Under the pieces are notes generated by a model. It saw nothing but the letters and a program-made list of their open reading frames with translations. It was not told where the DNA came from and made no database searches. The translations under genes and the position numbers were made by a program. 64,000 nucleotides of DNA from an uncultured Pelagibacteraceae bacterium (GTDB lineage: Bacteria; Pseudomonadota; Alphaproteobacteria; Pelagibacterales; Pelagibacteraceae), in assembly GCA_902599995.1 (NCBI GenBank), contig CACKHN010000004.1, positions 55,353 to 119,352 of the forward strand, in the 5' to 3' direction. This document shows positions 20,413 through 29,574 of this stretch, piece after piece; the stretch's first letter is position 1; every line of letters begins with the position of its first letter.

Positions 20413-21605
20413 CCTTTTACACTCCCTGTAGTAAGACCACTAACTAAATATTTTTCAAAATAAACAAAAATGAATAGAACGGGTAAAGTCACAACCACAG
20501 AACCCGCCATTAAATATTGTCTAGGCGTTTCTGCATCACCACTTAAATATTGTATAGCTCTTGAAAGAGTAAAAGAATTTGGGTTATCTAAAAACATTAA
20601 AGAAAATAAAAATTCGTTCCAAGCTATCATAAAAACATATAAAGCCACAGAAGATATTGCAGGAATACTTAGTGGAATTATAATTTTAGTGATTATTCCA
20701 AACCAACTAAGTTTATCCAATATTGCAGCTTCTTCCAGTTCTTTAGGGATACTTTTAAAATATCCTTGTAGCATATAAATTGCCACGGGGAGAGTTGTGG
20801 CTGTATAAACAATCAACAAACCCTCTATAGAATTTCTTAGACCCAATTGACTAAAGATTGTGTACAAAGGAATTACTAAAACAATTGCAGGAAACATATA
20901 AATTATCAATATTGACGTTGACATAAATGTTTTTCCAAAAAAATTTAATCTAGCAATTGCATATGCTGCTGGAATAGCAAAAATAAGAGTTATGATCACA
21001 GTTCCCACTGAAACGATGGTGCTAGTTAAAATATATCTACCAAAATTATAGGACTCAAAAATTACAAAGTACGATTTAAATAAACTCTTCAAATCTTGAC
21101 CAAAATTAATACTAAAGTCTAATGGGTTAACTAATAACGCTATCTGAGTTTTAAAGCTTGTTATCAACATCATATAAAAAGGAAAAAGTATAACAAAAGA
21201 AAAAAATAAAATTCCAAATAAAGTTAAGAATTCAAAAAAGATAACCTGCGTTGAGTGTTGTTCTCTTAAATTTACAAAACTATATTTATTTATTTTATTA
21301 ACAAAAAAATATAAAATTAAAAAAATACCAATATTATACCAAAGCGGTAATTTTTGAATTAAGTAACCATCACAAATAACAAAAATTATAGAAAAAAGAA
21401 TAGATTTATAAAAATCTTTAATTTTATTTCCTATTCTTAAGTTAGCAAATGATATTAGAACACCAAAAATAAAAATTATTTGCAGGTTAAAGTTTTGAAT
21501 GTTTAAACCTTGTAATGTTGCTAATATTTTCCATATAGAAACTATAAAAATCAAAAAAAATGACGATATCAATGTAAATAAAATTAAATTTTTAGTTTTC
21601 ATCAA
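20409..21605 (-). CDS. sugar ABC transporter permease (MalG-like) with N-terminal membrane extension
   Basis: EAA loop PKELEEAAILDKLSWFGIITKIIIPLSIPAI; about 130 extra N-terminal residues. Confidence 0.88.
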   Translation of the reverse strand: MMKTKNLILFTLISSFFLIFIVSIWKILATLQGLNIQNFNLQIIFIFGVLISFANLRIGNKIKDFYKSILFSIIFVICDGYLIQKLPLWYNIGIFLILYFFVNKINKYSFVNLREQHSTQVIFFEFLTLFGILFFSFVILFPFYMMLITSFKTQIALLVNPLDFSINFGQDLKSLFKSYFVIFESYNFGRYILTSTIVSVGTVIITLIFAIPAAYAIARLNFFGKTFMSTSILIIYMFPAIVLVIPLYTIFSQLGLRNSIEGLLIVYTATTLPVAIYMLQGYFKSIPKELEEAAILDKLSWFGIITKIIIPLSIPAISSVALYVFMIAWNEFLFSLMFLDNPNSFTLSRAIQYLSGDAETPRQYLMAGSVVVTLPVLFIFVYFEKYLVSGLTTGSVKG

Positions 21606-22851
21606 CTCTCTTTCCTAAAAGCTTGAAGTAAAAAAACATAAACAATAAAAGTAAGGCAACTATTACTATTGAAACAGCCGATCCCATTCCAATGTCAGAT
21701 ATTGTAAAACCTTGTTGATAAACATTAATTGGTAAAGTTCTTGTACCCGAAGCGCCACCGGTAAGTAAGAAAACATCTTCAAACTTATTAAAATTCCAAA
21801 TAAATCTTATCATAAATAAAATCGATATAACTGCAGTAATCTGAGGGAGTGTTATATTAAAAAACTTCTGAAACGGGCTTGCTCCATCAACATCAGCTGC
21901 CTCATATAATTCTTTTGGAATTGCCTGAAGTCTTGCAAGAATAAATAAAAATGCCAAAGGAAAATATCTCCAAATTTCAAACATGATAACTGTTGTAAGA
22001 GCTAGTCTTAATTTAAAATCAAAACCTAATATGTTAATGTTAATATATTTTTGTCCAAGTAGATTTATTGGAGTTTCAATAATTTGGTAGTTGATTAGTA
22101 AACTGTTTAAAGTCCCACTATTAGGATCCAATAGAAGTTCCCATGTATAAGCTAAAGCGACAACTGGAGCAACATAAGGAAAAAGTAAAACACTACGCAT
22201 AAATGTTCTTCCATAAAATTTTTGATTAACCATTTGGGCTGTTAAAATTCCAAATATAATTGAGCCAACTGTACCAAAAAATGTGTAGTAAAAAGTTGTA
22301 AGAAGTAGGTCTACAAATTCATTATTAAATAAAACTTTCTTAAAGTTTTTTAAAGTAAAATTAGTATTAAGCAGTATATTATCTGAGGTACCATCTAATT
22401 TAGGTTTTGTGGATTTTATTGCTTTTTTATCTATTTTTGATCCGTCATTTGTTTCAAATACTACTTGAAAATTTTCCCTATACTTTGCAGGCCAGTTACC
22501 AAATTTACATCTTAAAGTGTATTTTTTGAATTCACAACGTGGATCTAAATTTTCAATTTCAAAATTTCTTGGAAATTTATCTTGAAATGAAACCTCTCTA
22601 ACTTCTTGAAGTAATGAGCTATTTCTTAATTTATATAAAATTTTTATTTTTGAAGGATCTTCAGAAATAGATTTAATAATTTTTTTAGCTCTTGGTTCAG
22701 GAATTCTTATATCTTTAAGCTCAACTTCTTTAAAACTAATCCACACATTTGCAAAAATAGGAAATAAAATTATTGCAAAAACTAAAGCAACCGCAGGTAA
22801 GGTTAAAATATAAGCAGTTTTCTTTTCAGTAATTGCTAAAGTGTCTTTCAT
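21592..22851 (-). CDS. sugar ABC transporter permease (MalF/UgpA-like) with extracytoplasmic insert after TM1
   Basis: EAA loop PKELYEAADVDGASPFQKFFNITLPQI; about 120-aa polar insert before TM2. Confidence 0.88.
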   Translation of the reverse strand: MKDTLAITEKKTAYILTLPAVALVFAIILFPIFANVWISFKEVELKDIRIPEPRAKKIIKSISEDPSKIKILYKLRNSSLLQEVREVSFQDKFPRNFEIENLDPRCEFKKYTLRCKFGNWPAKYRENFQVVFETNDGSKIDKKAIKSTKPKLDGTSDNILLNTNFTLKNFKKVLFNNEFVDLLLTTFYYTFFGTVGSIIFGILTAQMVNQKFYGRTFMRSVLLFPYVAPVVALAYTWELLLDPNSGTLNSLLINYQIIETPINLLGQKYININILGFDFKLRLALTTVIMFEIWRYFPLAFLFILARLQAIPKELYEAADVDGASPFQKFFNITLPQITAVISILFMIRFIWNFNKFEDVFLLTGGASGTRTLPINVYQQGFTISDIGMGSAVSIVIVALLLLFMFFYFKLLGKRVDEN

Positions 22852-22852
22852 A

Positions 22853-22886
22853 AAAAAAGCGGATAAGTAATATTACCCGCTTTTTT
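22853..22886 (-). terminator. hairpin with flanking A/T runs between substrate-binding protein and permease genes
   Basis: AAAAAAGCGG (22853-22862) / CCGCTTTTTT (22877-22886). Confidence 0.7.
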
Positions 22887-22901
22887 AATTAATTTAAATT
22901 A

Positions 22902-24230
22902 TTAGAAACTAGCTAATCCAGCATTTATTTTATCTACTGCTTCATCAACTGAAATTTCATCATCAATGTATTCTCTTGTGATTCTGTTTATGAATTGTGA
23001 ATTAATAATTTTAGATGCTCTTGATAGCTCACCTTCTTTAACTCCCCATCTATTTGCAGTATCTAAACCAGCAACAATGTTATTAATAACATCAGGGTCA
23101 TATAGATCTGACAAGGCAGCTTTTCTATCAACTCCAACTGGCAGTTTGCTCCAAGCTTTTGTAAATGCTTCAGAGTCACTCGCATTTCCTCTTCTTACTG
23201 GAAATTTACCTTCTGGAGCAATTGATAGGGTACTTGTATAACCTTCATCCATTGAGTACATGATAAATTGTTTTGCTTCATCAGTATCCGCATCAGCTGT
23301 TATACCAAAGTATCTAATATCTGCCCATGCAGCACCTTTTTTATTACTTGGTCCACTGAAATTAGTTATAAAACCAGTTTTAGATGCTAGTTCAGGAGAT
23401 GTTGGATCACTATTTATTGTTGGTGGTGCTGAGTCTCTTAAACCTGCAAGCTCATCCATAATAAATGGAGACCAAATTATCATTGGTGTCTTTCCAGCAA
23501 AATAAAGTGCTCTTGATTGCTTCCAATAAAGTTCACCAGGAGGACTTGCCTTTGCGATGACTTTATAAAACTCTAATGCTTCTTTTAATTTTTTACCTTG
23601 CTTCTTGATACCACCTTTTTTAACAATATTAACTCCATTTGCTAAAAGAACATGTTCTAAAACTTGACTCATAAAATTCTCATCAGTTTTAGTTGCTGCT
23701 ACAAAACCAAACACACCATTTACTTTAGATAATTTTTCAACAGCTTTAACAATGTTGGCATAACTTGTTGGTGGCTCTAGATCAGCGTTTTCAAAAAGAT
23801 CCTTTCTATAAACGACCATCTGTGTCCATCCATCAACAGGAACAGCAGCAATTTTTGATCCTGACTTAGCCATGCTAAGAGCGCCTGGAGCAAAAGTATT
23901 TTTGCCAAGTGCTTTAACCACAGCGTTATTAGCATCAACATCTAGAATTCCAGCCTCAGCCCAAGGTAACACATATTGTAAAGTGTGATAAATCACATCT
24001 GGTAAATCACCAGCCGCTGCCGCGGCAGTTGCTCTTGTACCCAGATCTTTTTCCTCGATTGGAATCACATCAACTTTGATTCCTGTTTTAGCCTCAAAAG
24101 CTTTAGCCATTTCCTCTTGCTTAGCCATTCGAGCAGGTTGGACTTCTGTAGTCCAAAATTTAATATCTGCATAAACCGCGTTAGTAATGAATAATGATAT
24201 TATACAAAACATTTTTATTATTTTTTTCAT
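22902..24230 (-). CDS. sugar ABC transporter substrate-binding protein (family 1)
   Basis: Signal peptide; KFWTTEVQPARMAKQEEMAKAFEAKTGIKVDVIPI. Confidence 0.88.
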   Translation of the reverse strand: MKKIIKMFCIISLFITNAVYADIKFWTTEVQPARMAKQEEMAKAFEAKTGIKVDVIPIEEKDLGTRATAAAAAGDLPDVIYHTLQYVLPWAEAGILDVDANNAVVKALGKNTFAPGALSMAKSGSKIAAVPVDGWTQMVVYRKDLFENADLEPPTSYANIVKAVEKLSKVNGVFGFVAATKTDENFMSQVLEHVLLANGVNIVKKGGIKKQGKKLKEALEFYKVIAKASPPGELYWKQSRALYFAGKTPMIIWSPFIMDELAGLRDSAPPTINSDPTSPELASKTGFITNFSGPSNKKGAAWADIRYFGITADADTDEAKQFIMYSMDEGYTSTLSIAPEGKFPVRRGNASDSEAFTKAWSKLPVGVDRKAALSDLYDPDVINNIVAGLDTANRWGVKEGELSRASKIINSQFINRITREYIDDEISVDEAVDKINAGLASF

Positions 24231-24363
24231 TTTCCCTCCTAGAATTTAAAAAAATACTATATTTGACAGTTTGTCGCAAATTTTCATTAAAATAAATTAC
24301 CAAAAAATTATTAAATTTAATTCGTTTTAATTAAATTTTAACCAATAACAATTAAAAGTTGTA

Positions 24364-25419
24364 TTATATATTTACTCTAATTTTATTTTTATTAAAAACT
24401 AATAAATCCTTAATGTTAAATCCAATTATATTTGTAATCTCTGCGGAACTTGGAATCTTTGCACTCAGCTGATTTTTGTCTTTCTTAATATAAACAATTT
24501 TTTCATTTCCTAGATTTTCAATTAAGTCTATTTCTGCATTAAAATTAAAATCACTTTCATAGCTAACTTTTAAATGTTCAGGCCTAATTCCGATGAAATG
24601 TTTTGATTTTTCAAATTTGATATTATTAAACTTAATTTCTAAACCTAATAGTTTTATTGTATTTTCAGATATAATATTTTCTTCACTAATTTCTAATATA
24701 TTCATTTTTGGCGTACCTATAAATTGAGCTACAAAAACATTCGCTGGATTATTATATATTTGTTCTGGAGTTCCGACCTGTTCAATATTTCCTTTATTAA
24801 TAATTACTATTCTGTCAGCCAAGGTCATCGCCTCAACTTGATCATGCGTAACATAAATCATATTGGTATTAATTTGGCTATGTAACTTTGATATTTCTAC
24901 TCTCATCTCTGCTCTTAATGCTGCATCTAAATTAGACAAAGGCTCGTCAAATAAAAATATTTTTGGATTTCTAGTGATCGCTCTACCAATAGCAACTCTT
25001 TGTCGTTGTCCGCCTGATAATTCTTTTGGTTTTCTATCTAAAAGCTCTTCTATTTTTAAAATTCTAGCAGCCTCTGTTACCTTTGAGTCAATTTCCTCTT
25101 TTGGTCTCTTTTCTATTTTCAATCCAAAGGACATGTTTTCAAATACATTCATGTGCGGATAAAGAGCATAAGACTGGAAAACCATAGCAGTTTGACGTTT
25201 TGAAGGATGAAGTTCATTTATCCTTTGATCATTAATAAATATTTCACCATCATCAATCTTTTCAAGTCCAGCAATCATTCTTAATAAAGTTGACTTCCCG
25301 CATCCTGATGGTCCTACTAAAACAAGAAATTCGTCTTCTTTTCCCTCTAAGTTAAAATCTGAGATTATTTTATTCGAGCCAAAGGATTTATGAATTCCTT
25401 TAAATTGTATGTTTGCCAT
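24364..25419 (-). CDS. sugar ABC transporter ATP-binding protein (MalK/UgpC-like)
   Basis: Walker A GPSGCGKST, LSGGQRQRVAIGRA, LFDEPLSNLDAALR, IGIRPEHL. Confidence 0.95.
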   Translation of the reverse strand: MANIQFKGIHKSFGSNKIISDFNLEGKEDEFLVLVGPSGCGKSTLLRMIAGLEKIDDGEIFINDQRINELHPSKRQTAMVFQSYALYPHMNVFENMSFGLKIEKRPKEEIDSKVTEAARILKIEELLDRKPKELSGGQRQRVAIGRAITRNPKIFLFDEPLSNLDAALRAEMRVEISKLHSQINTNMIYVTHDQVEAMTLADRIVIINKGNIEQVGTPEQIYNNPANVFVAQFIGTPKMNILEISEENIISENTIKLLGLEIKFNNIKFEKSKHFIGIRPEHLKVSYESDFNFNAEIDLIENLGNEKIVYIKKDKNQLSAKIPSSAEITNIIGFNIKDLLVFNKNKIRVNI

Positions 25420-25516
25420 GTCTCATATCAATTATTTTAATGATGTAGATTAATTTATTTTATTAAAACATCTATATCAATTAGAAAAAATTTTAACGAG
25501 TTTTGTCTTGGTACAA

Positions 25517-26737
25517 TTAAAGATAATGTCTGTTATCTTCATTTACTGCTTTTTCCAATCTAATTAAAAAATCAGGAATTGCACTTTTCACTCTACTCCA
25601 AGTGGGAATAAAAGGTGCATCCATTGGGTTTAAATAAAAATCCTCTCCAGCTCGAATGATATTGCTTGAAAATAATTCAACTGCTTTTTCTTCAGTATGT
25701 GAGTCAAATTTTAAACCATTCATTTCAGCATCTGCTCTGTATGCATCTATCAAATCTAATGCAGATCTATAATATGTTGCTTTTAAAGATCTTAATTGCT
25801 CTCTACTAAAAGAATGCCCTTGAGTGGCTAATTTTTTGATGAAAGTTTTAATAATATCGACAGACATTCTTGATAGGCCTTTCTTTTCATCATTTAGAGA
25901 TAGATCTTGGTGTTTATGATCATAAGTATCTGCTAAATCAACTTGGCAAATATTTTGAGGAGAAAAGTTTCTTTGCATTTCTGATAAAATTCCAATTTCA
26001 ATTCCCCAGTCGGATGAAATTCTAAGTTCAGGTAAAATATTTCTTCTAAATGAAAATTCACCAGCTAGTGGATATTTAAATGATTTCATAAAGTCTAAGT
26101 AATCACTTTTGCCGATTGTTTTTTCTAAAGCATTTAATAAAGGAAACACTAAAAGTCTTGCCACTCGTCCATTCATTTTGTTGTCAGCAACTCTTGGATA
26201 AAAACCTTTACAAAATTCAAAGTTAAAAAGGGGGTTTACCACTGGATAAAATAATTTTGCTAACATTCTTCTATCATAAGTTTTGATATCACAATCATGT
26301 AATGCAACAGATCTTGCACTATCTCTTGCAATTGACATTCCTATACAGTACCAAACATTTCTTCCTTTACCATGTTCGTTTGGTGCTAATCCTTTTTTTT
26401 GTAATTCTTTATCCAATTTTTTTAAATTAGGGCCATCATTCCAAAGGATTGTAAAAGGAGTTTCTAATTTTTCAAAAAATGTCCAGGCTTTTCTTGCTTG
26501 AGCTTCACTTGCTTGATCTAAGCCTATGATTATATGATGTATATAATTAGTTTTGCTAATCTCTTTTACAATATTAGGCAATGCATCACCCTTTAATTCT
26601 GAATAAAGACATGGCAAGATTAGTTCCATTCTTCTTTCTTTTGAAAAACCTAAAAGTTCTTTCTCAATTTGCTCTATAGATTTTGTTCCAAAATCGTGAA
26701 GTGTTGAAATTATTCCATTTTGAGAAAAATCACTCAT
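25517..26737 (-). CDS. gpgS: glucosyl-3-phosphoglycerate synthase-like glycosyltransferase (GT81-like)
   Basis: LILPCLYSEL, GKGRNVWYCIGMSIARDSARSVALHDCDIKTYDRRMLAKLFYPV, PLAGEFSF, SSDWGIEIGIL. Confidence 0.75.
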   Translation of the reverse strand: MSDFSQNGIISTLHDFGTKSIEQIEKELLGFSKERRMELILPCLYSELKGDALPNIVKEISKTNYIHHIIIGLDQASEAQARKAWTFFEKLETPFTILWNDGPNLKKLDKELQKKGLAPNEHGKGRNVWYCIGMSIARDSARSVALHDCDIKTYDRRMLAKLFYPVVNPLFNFEFCKGFYPRVADNKMNGRVARLLVFPLLNALEKTIGKSDYLDFMKSFKYPLAGEFSFRRNILPELRISSDWGIEIGILSEMQRNFSPQNICQVDLADTYDHKHQDLSLNDEKKGLSRMSVDIIKTFIKKLATQGHSFSREQLRSLKATYYRSALDLIDAYRADAEMNGLKFDSHTEEKAVELFSSNIIRAGEDFYLNPMDAPFIPTWSRVKSAIPDFLIRLEKAVNEDNRHYL

Positions 26738-26745
26738 AATTGATT

Positions 26746-27552
26746 TTAGTAATTTTTATTTATTTTAACCAGAGCAATTTTTATCACATCTGCCCAGCCC
26801 TCAGGTGATGGCTTATTAGTTACTATTAAATCATTTATAGGGATTTGATCTAATGTAAATTTATCATTAAATACTAAACAAGGAAAATCACTTATTTTAA
26901 GCATATCTAAATCGTTGTAATTATCACCAACTGCAATCGTTTTTACATTTTTGTTATTTTTTTTGAAAAACCTTAAGAAAACCTGAAGAGCTTTAGCCTT
27001 ATTTACTTTATCAGTTAAATTAATAACTCTTCCACCTTCCTGTAAAGCTAAACCCTTTTTTTTTACAATTGTAGACAATTCTTTTTTTTCATTTTTGCTT
27101 CCCTCAAATATAAAGGGAACAGAATAATTACGATCTAAAGCCATTTTAAGTTTTTTATTTTCCAAGCCAAAAATTAAGCTTTGTTTTTCCTTATCCATTT
27201 CAAATAACCATTTACATTTATTTTGTAAACTTAATGGGACAGACTCCTCAAAAATATTTGCAAGAATATCTTTTTCTCTACTCAGGATTAATTCTTTTGG
27301 CAAATTCGAATTTAACAAATCTAGACCATTTATAGTTGCTCCATTTTCTGAGATATAAGGTAAATCTTCCCCAAGCTCTTTGTTAAACTCTAAAATCTCT
27401 TTTTTTGTTTTACTTGTGTTGGGAATAATAAATATACCTTTAGCAAGTATTTGTTTTATATAGCCTTTTATTTTTTTAAATTCAAAAGTATCCCTATGTA
27501 AGAGTGAGCCATCAAGATCGGTAAATATCAAGATCTTAAATATTTTTCCCAT
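26746..27552 (-). CDS. HAD-IIB phosphatase, glucosyl/mannosyl-3-phosphoglycerate phosphatase-like
   Basis: IFTDLDGSLLHRDTF, NTSKTKKE, ENGATI, VGDNYNDLDML; adjacent to gpgS-like gene. Confidence 0.8.
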   Translation of the reverse strand: MGKIFKILIFTDLDGSLLHRDTFEFKKIKGYIKQILAKGIFIIPNTSKTKKEILEFNKELGEDLPYISENGATINGLDLLNSNLPKELILSREKDILANIFEESVPLSLQNKCKWLFEMDKEKQSLIFGLENKKLKMALDRNYSVPFIFEGSKNEKKELSTIVKKKGLALQEGGRVINLTDKVNKAKALQVFLRFFKKNNKNVKTIAVGDNYNDLDMLKISDFPCLVFNDKFTLDQIPINDLIVTNKPSPEGWADVIKIALVKINKNY

Positions 27553-27564
27553 AATACTAAAATC

Positions 27565-28263
27565 TTATTTTTTAACTATTACTGCTAAGGATTTACCTAC
27601 ACTATATAATAACATTATATCTAAAATTTTTGATATAATAATTAATTTATTCCAAAATTTTATTTTAAGTCCAAAATTCTTTTTATAATTTTTTGTAAAA
27701 ATTCTTGAAATAAATGATAAGCAGAAACCTATTGAGTCATAATAGAACATATTTAAATTTTGAAATTTTTTATTACTTAGGATTTTTTTAAAATCTTTTT
27801 TTTGAAATCTTTTAATGTGATCTACATCTTTATCAAATTGAGAATAAAGAAACTGAAAAGCTGGGACATTTATAATTAAATAGCCATTTTTTTTTAAAGA
27901 ATTGTAGGCGTTAATTATTTCTTTTTTATGATCTTTAATATGCTCTATTACATCTAAGTAAATTATTGAATCATAATAGGTTTTATTTTTTTTAAATTTT
28001 CTATTAAATACCTTAATTTTCGAATCTGACTTAAATTTTTTTTTTAAATGGGTAGAGAGTTTTCTTGTGGGTTCATATAAATGTAGTTTATCACAATATT
28101 TGTTATACATTCTAGCGTTTGTTCCGTTACCAGGACCAACTTCAGCAACATTACCCTTTATATATTTTTTGATTAAATTTTGTTGATAATTTCTAAAATT
28201 GTATGCTCTATCGAAATATTTGAGTTCCCATCCAGGGTAATTAATTAATGTTTTTTGTTTCAT
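27565..28263 (-). CDS. class I SAM-dependent methyltransferase
   Basis: VAEVGPGNGTNARMY, YDSIIYLDVIEHIKDHKKEI. Confidence 0.85.
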   Translation of the reverse strand: MKQKTLINYPGWELKYFDRAYNFRNYQQNLIKKYIKGNVAEVGPGNGTNARMYNKYCDKLHLYEPTRKLSTHLKKKFKSDSKIKVFNRKFKKNKTYYDSIIYLDVIEHIKDHKKEIINAYNSLKKNGYLIINVPAFQFLYSQFDKDVDHIKRFQKKDFKKILSNKKFQNLNMFYYDSIGFCLSFISRIFTKNYKKNFGLKIKFWNKLIIISKILDIMLLYSVGKSLAVIVKK

Positions 28264-29501
28264 TCAGTCCATAAATTTAATTTTCCAATTATTACACCTT
28301 CAAAATCAGTGCCAGCAATTAATTGATTATCATTAAATTTAAATTTTCTTATTCTGGAAGGAAGTTCTATTTTTTCATAACTCATGACCTTTGATAAATT
28401 TTTATCTATCAAGATTAAAAATATACTTTTTGCCCGCATTGAACCAACTGCAACACACTTTAACGGAACATAGTATTCTGCATATTCTTTTGGACATTTT
28501 TCAATACTGCTTATTCCAATAGAAGGCAAAAAAGAAAATAACGGACCTTCAAAAATATCCTCATTTGAAAGTCCTTCTTTAGAAATTTTTTCAAAATTAT
28601 AATGTGAACCCAACGAATTGATAGGCCAAGCGTAATTTTTATTTTCTTTAATTATATTTATTTCATCACCACCTCTTGGCCCATGTTCAACTGAAAAAAT
28701 AGTATTATAATTTGTCATGATTCCTTGAGGATTTCTATGACCTTTAGAGAAAACTTCATAATTAATTTTATTATTTTTATTAAAATATATTTTTAAAACT
28801 TTTCCATATGGACTATCATCTTTTTGCGCCAAGATACGCACAGGGTCTATTTGTTTTGAAGGAGTTCCAGTGGTCAAAAGATTTTGATTATTAAAATTTA
28901 CAAATGCTCCGCCTGATCCGTTCAAATCGAATTGTTCTAATTTTCCTGGCAAACAAGGAAAATCAATTAAATTTTCTCCTTCTGGATAGCTAAAAATAGA
29001 TATTAAAGCACAGTCCTTCTTACGATAAGCTACATATGCAAAATATTTATTTTTAATTTTGAAAACATTTTTTATTCCTGGGTTTAAAACATCATTAAAG
29101 TTTTCTTCATTTAAATTTATTTTCTTTAAAAAATCTTCGTTGTCTTGATTTAGATAATTAATTTTATTTTTATTAAATTCTAAAAATGAAAGTTTTTTAT
29201 AATTTGGAACCTCGATTTGTGTCCAATCTAAATAAAAATTATTAAGATCAATAGACTCTGATAATTCGATTTCTTTAGGAAGATCAAAACATTGAAATAT
29301 TTCATCGTTTAAACAATTTGAACTACTGTTGCTGGATTTAGATAAAGTAATTATTTTTTTATTAAATGTTTTTTTGATATCTTCTTTAATATTATAAAGC
29401 AATAAGTATGGAAACGTTCTTTTTACACCTGTAAAAAAACCAAAAAAATACACAATCATTATTAAAGAGAGCAGAAATATAAACTTATACTTATTATTCA
29501 T
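28260..29501 (-). CDS. membrane-anchored glucose/sorbosone dehydrogenase-like beta-propeller
   Basis: N-term TM; GHRNPQGI...FSVEHGPRGGDEINIIKENKNYAWP. Confidence 0.65.
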   Translation of the reverse strand: MNNKYKFIFLLSLIMIVYFFGFFTGVKRTFPYLLLYNIKEDIKKTFNKKIITLSKSSNSSSNCLNDEIFQCFDLPKEIELSESIDLNNFYLDWTQIEVPNYKKLSFLEFNKNKINYLNQDNEDFLKKINLNEENFNDVLNPGIKNVFKIKNKYFAYVAYRKKDCALISIFSYPEGENLIDFPCLPGKLEQFDLNGSGGAFVNFNNQNLLTTGTPSKQIDPVRILAQKDDSPYGKVLKIYFNKNNKINYEVFSKGHRNPQGIMTNYNTIFSVEHGPRGGDEINIIKENKNYAWPINSLGSHYNFEKISKEGLSNEDIFEGPLFSFLPSIGISSIEKCPKEYAEYYVPLKCVAVGSMRAKSIFLILIDKNLSKVMSYEKIELPSRIRKFKFNDNQLIAGTDFEGVIIGKLNLWTE

Positions 29502-29574
29502 TTTAAACTTATTTATTGATATGACTTAATTTTAAAATATATATTGTTATTTAAAAGAATAACAACATTACAAA

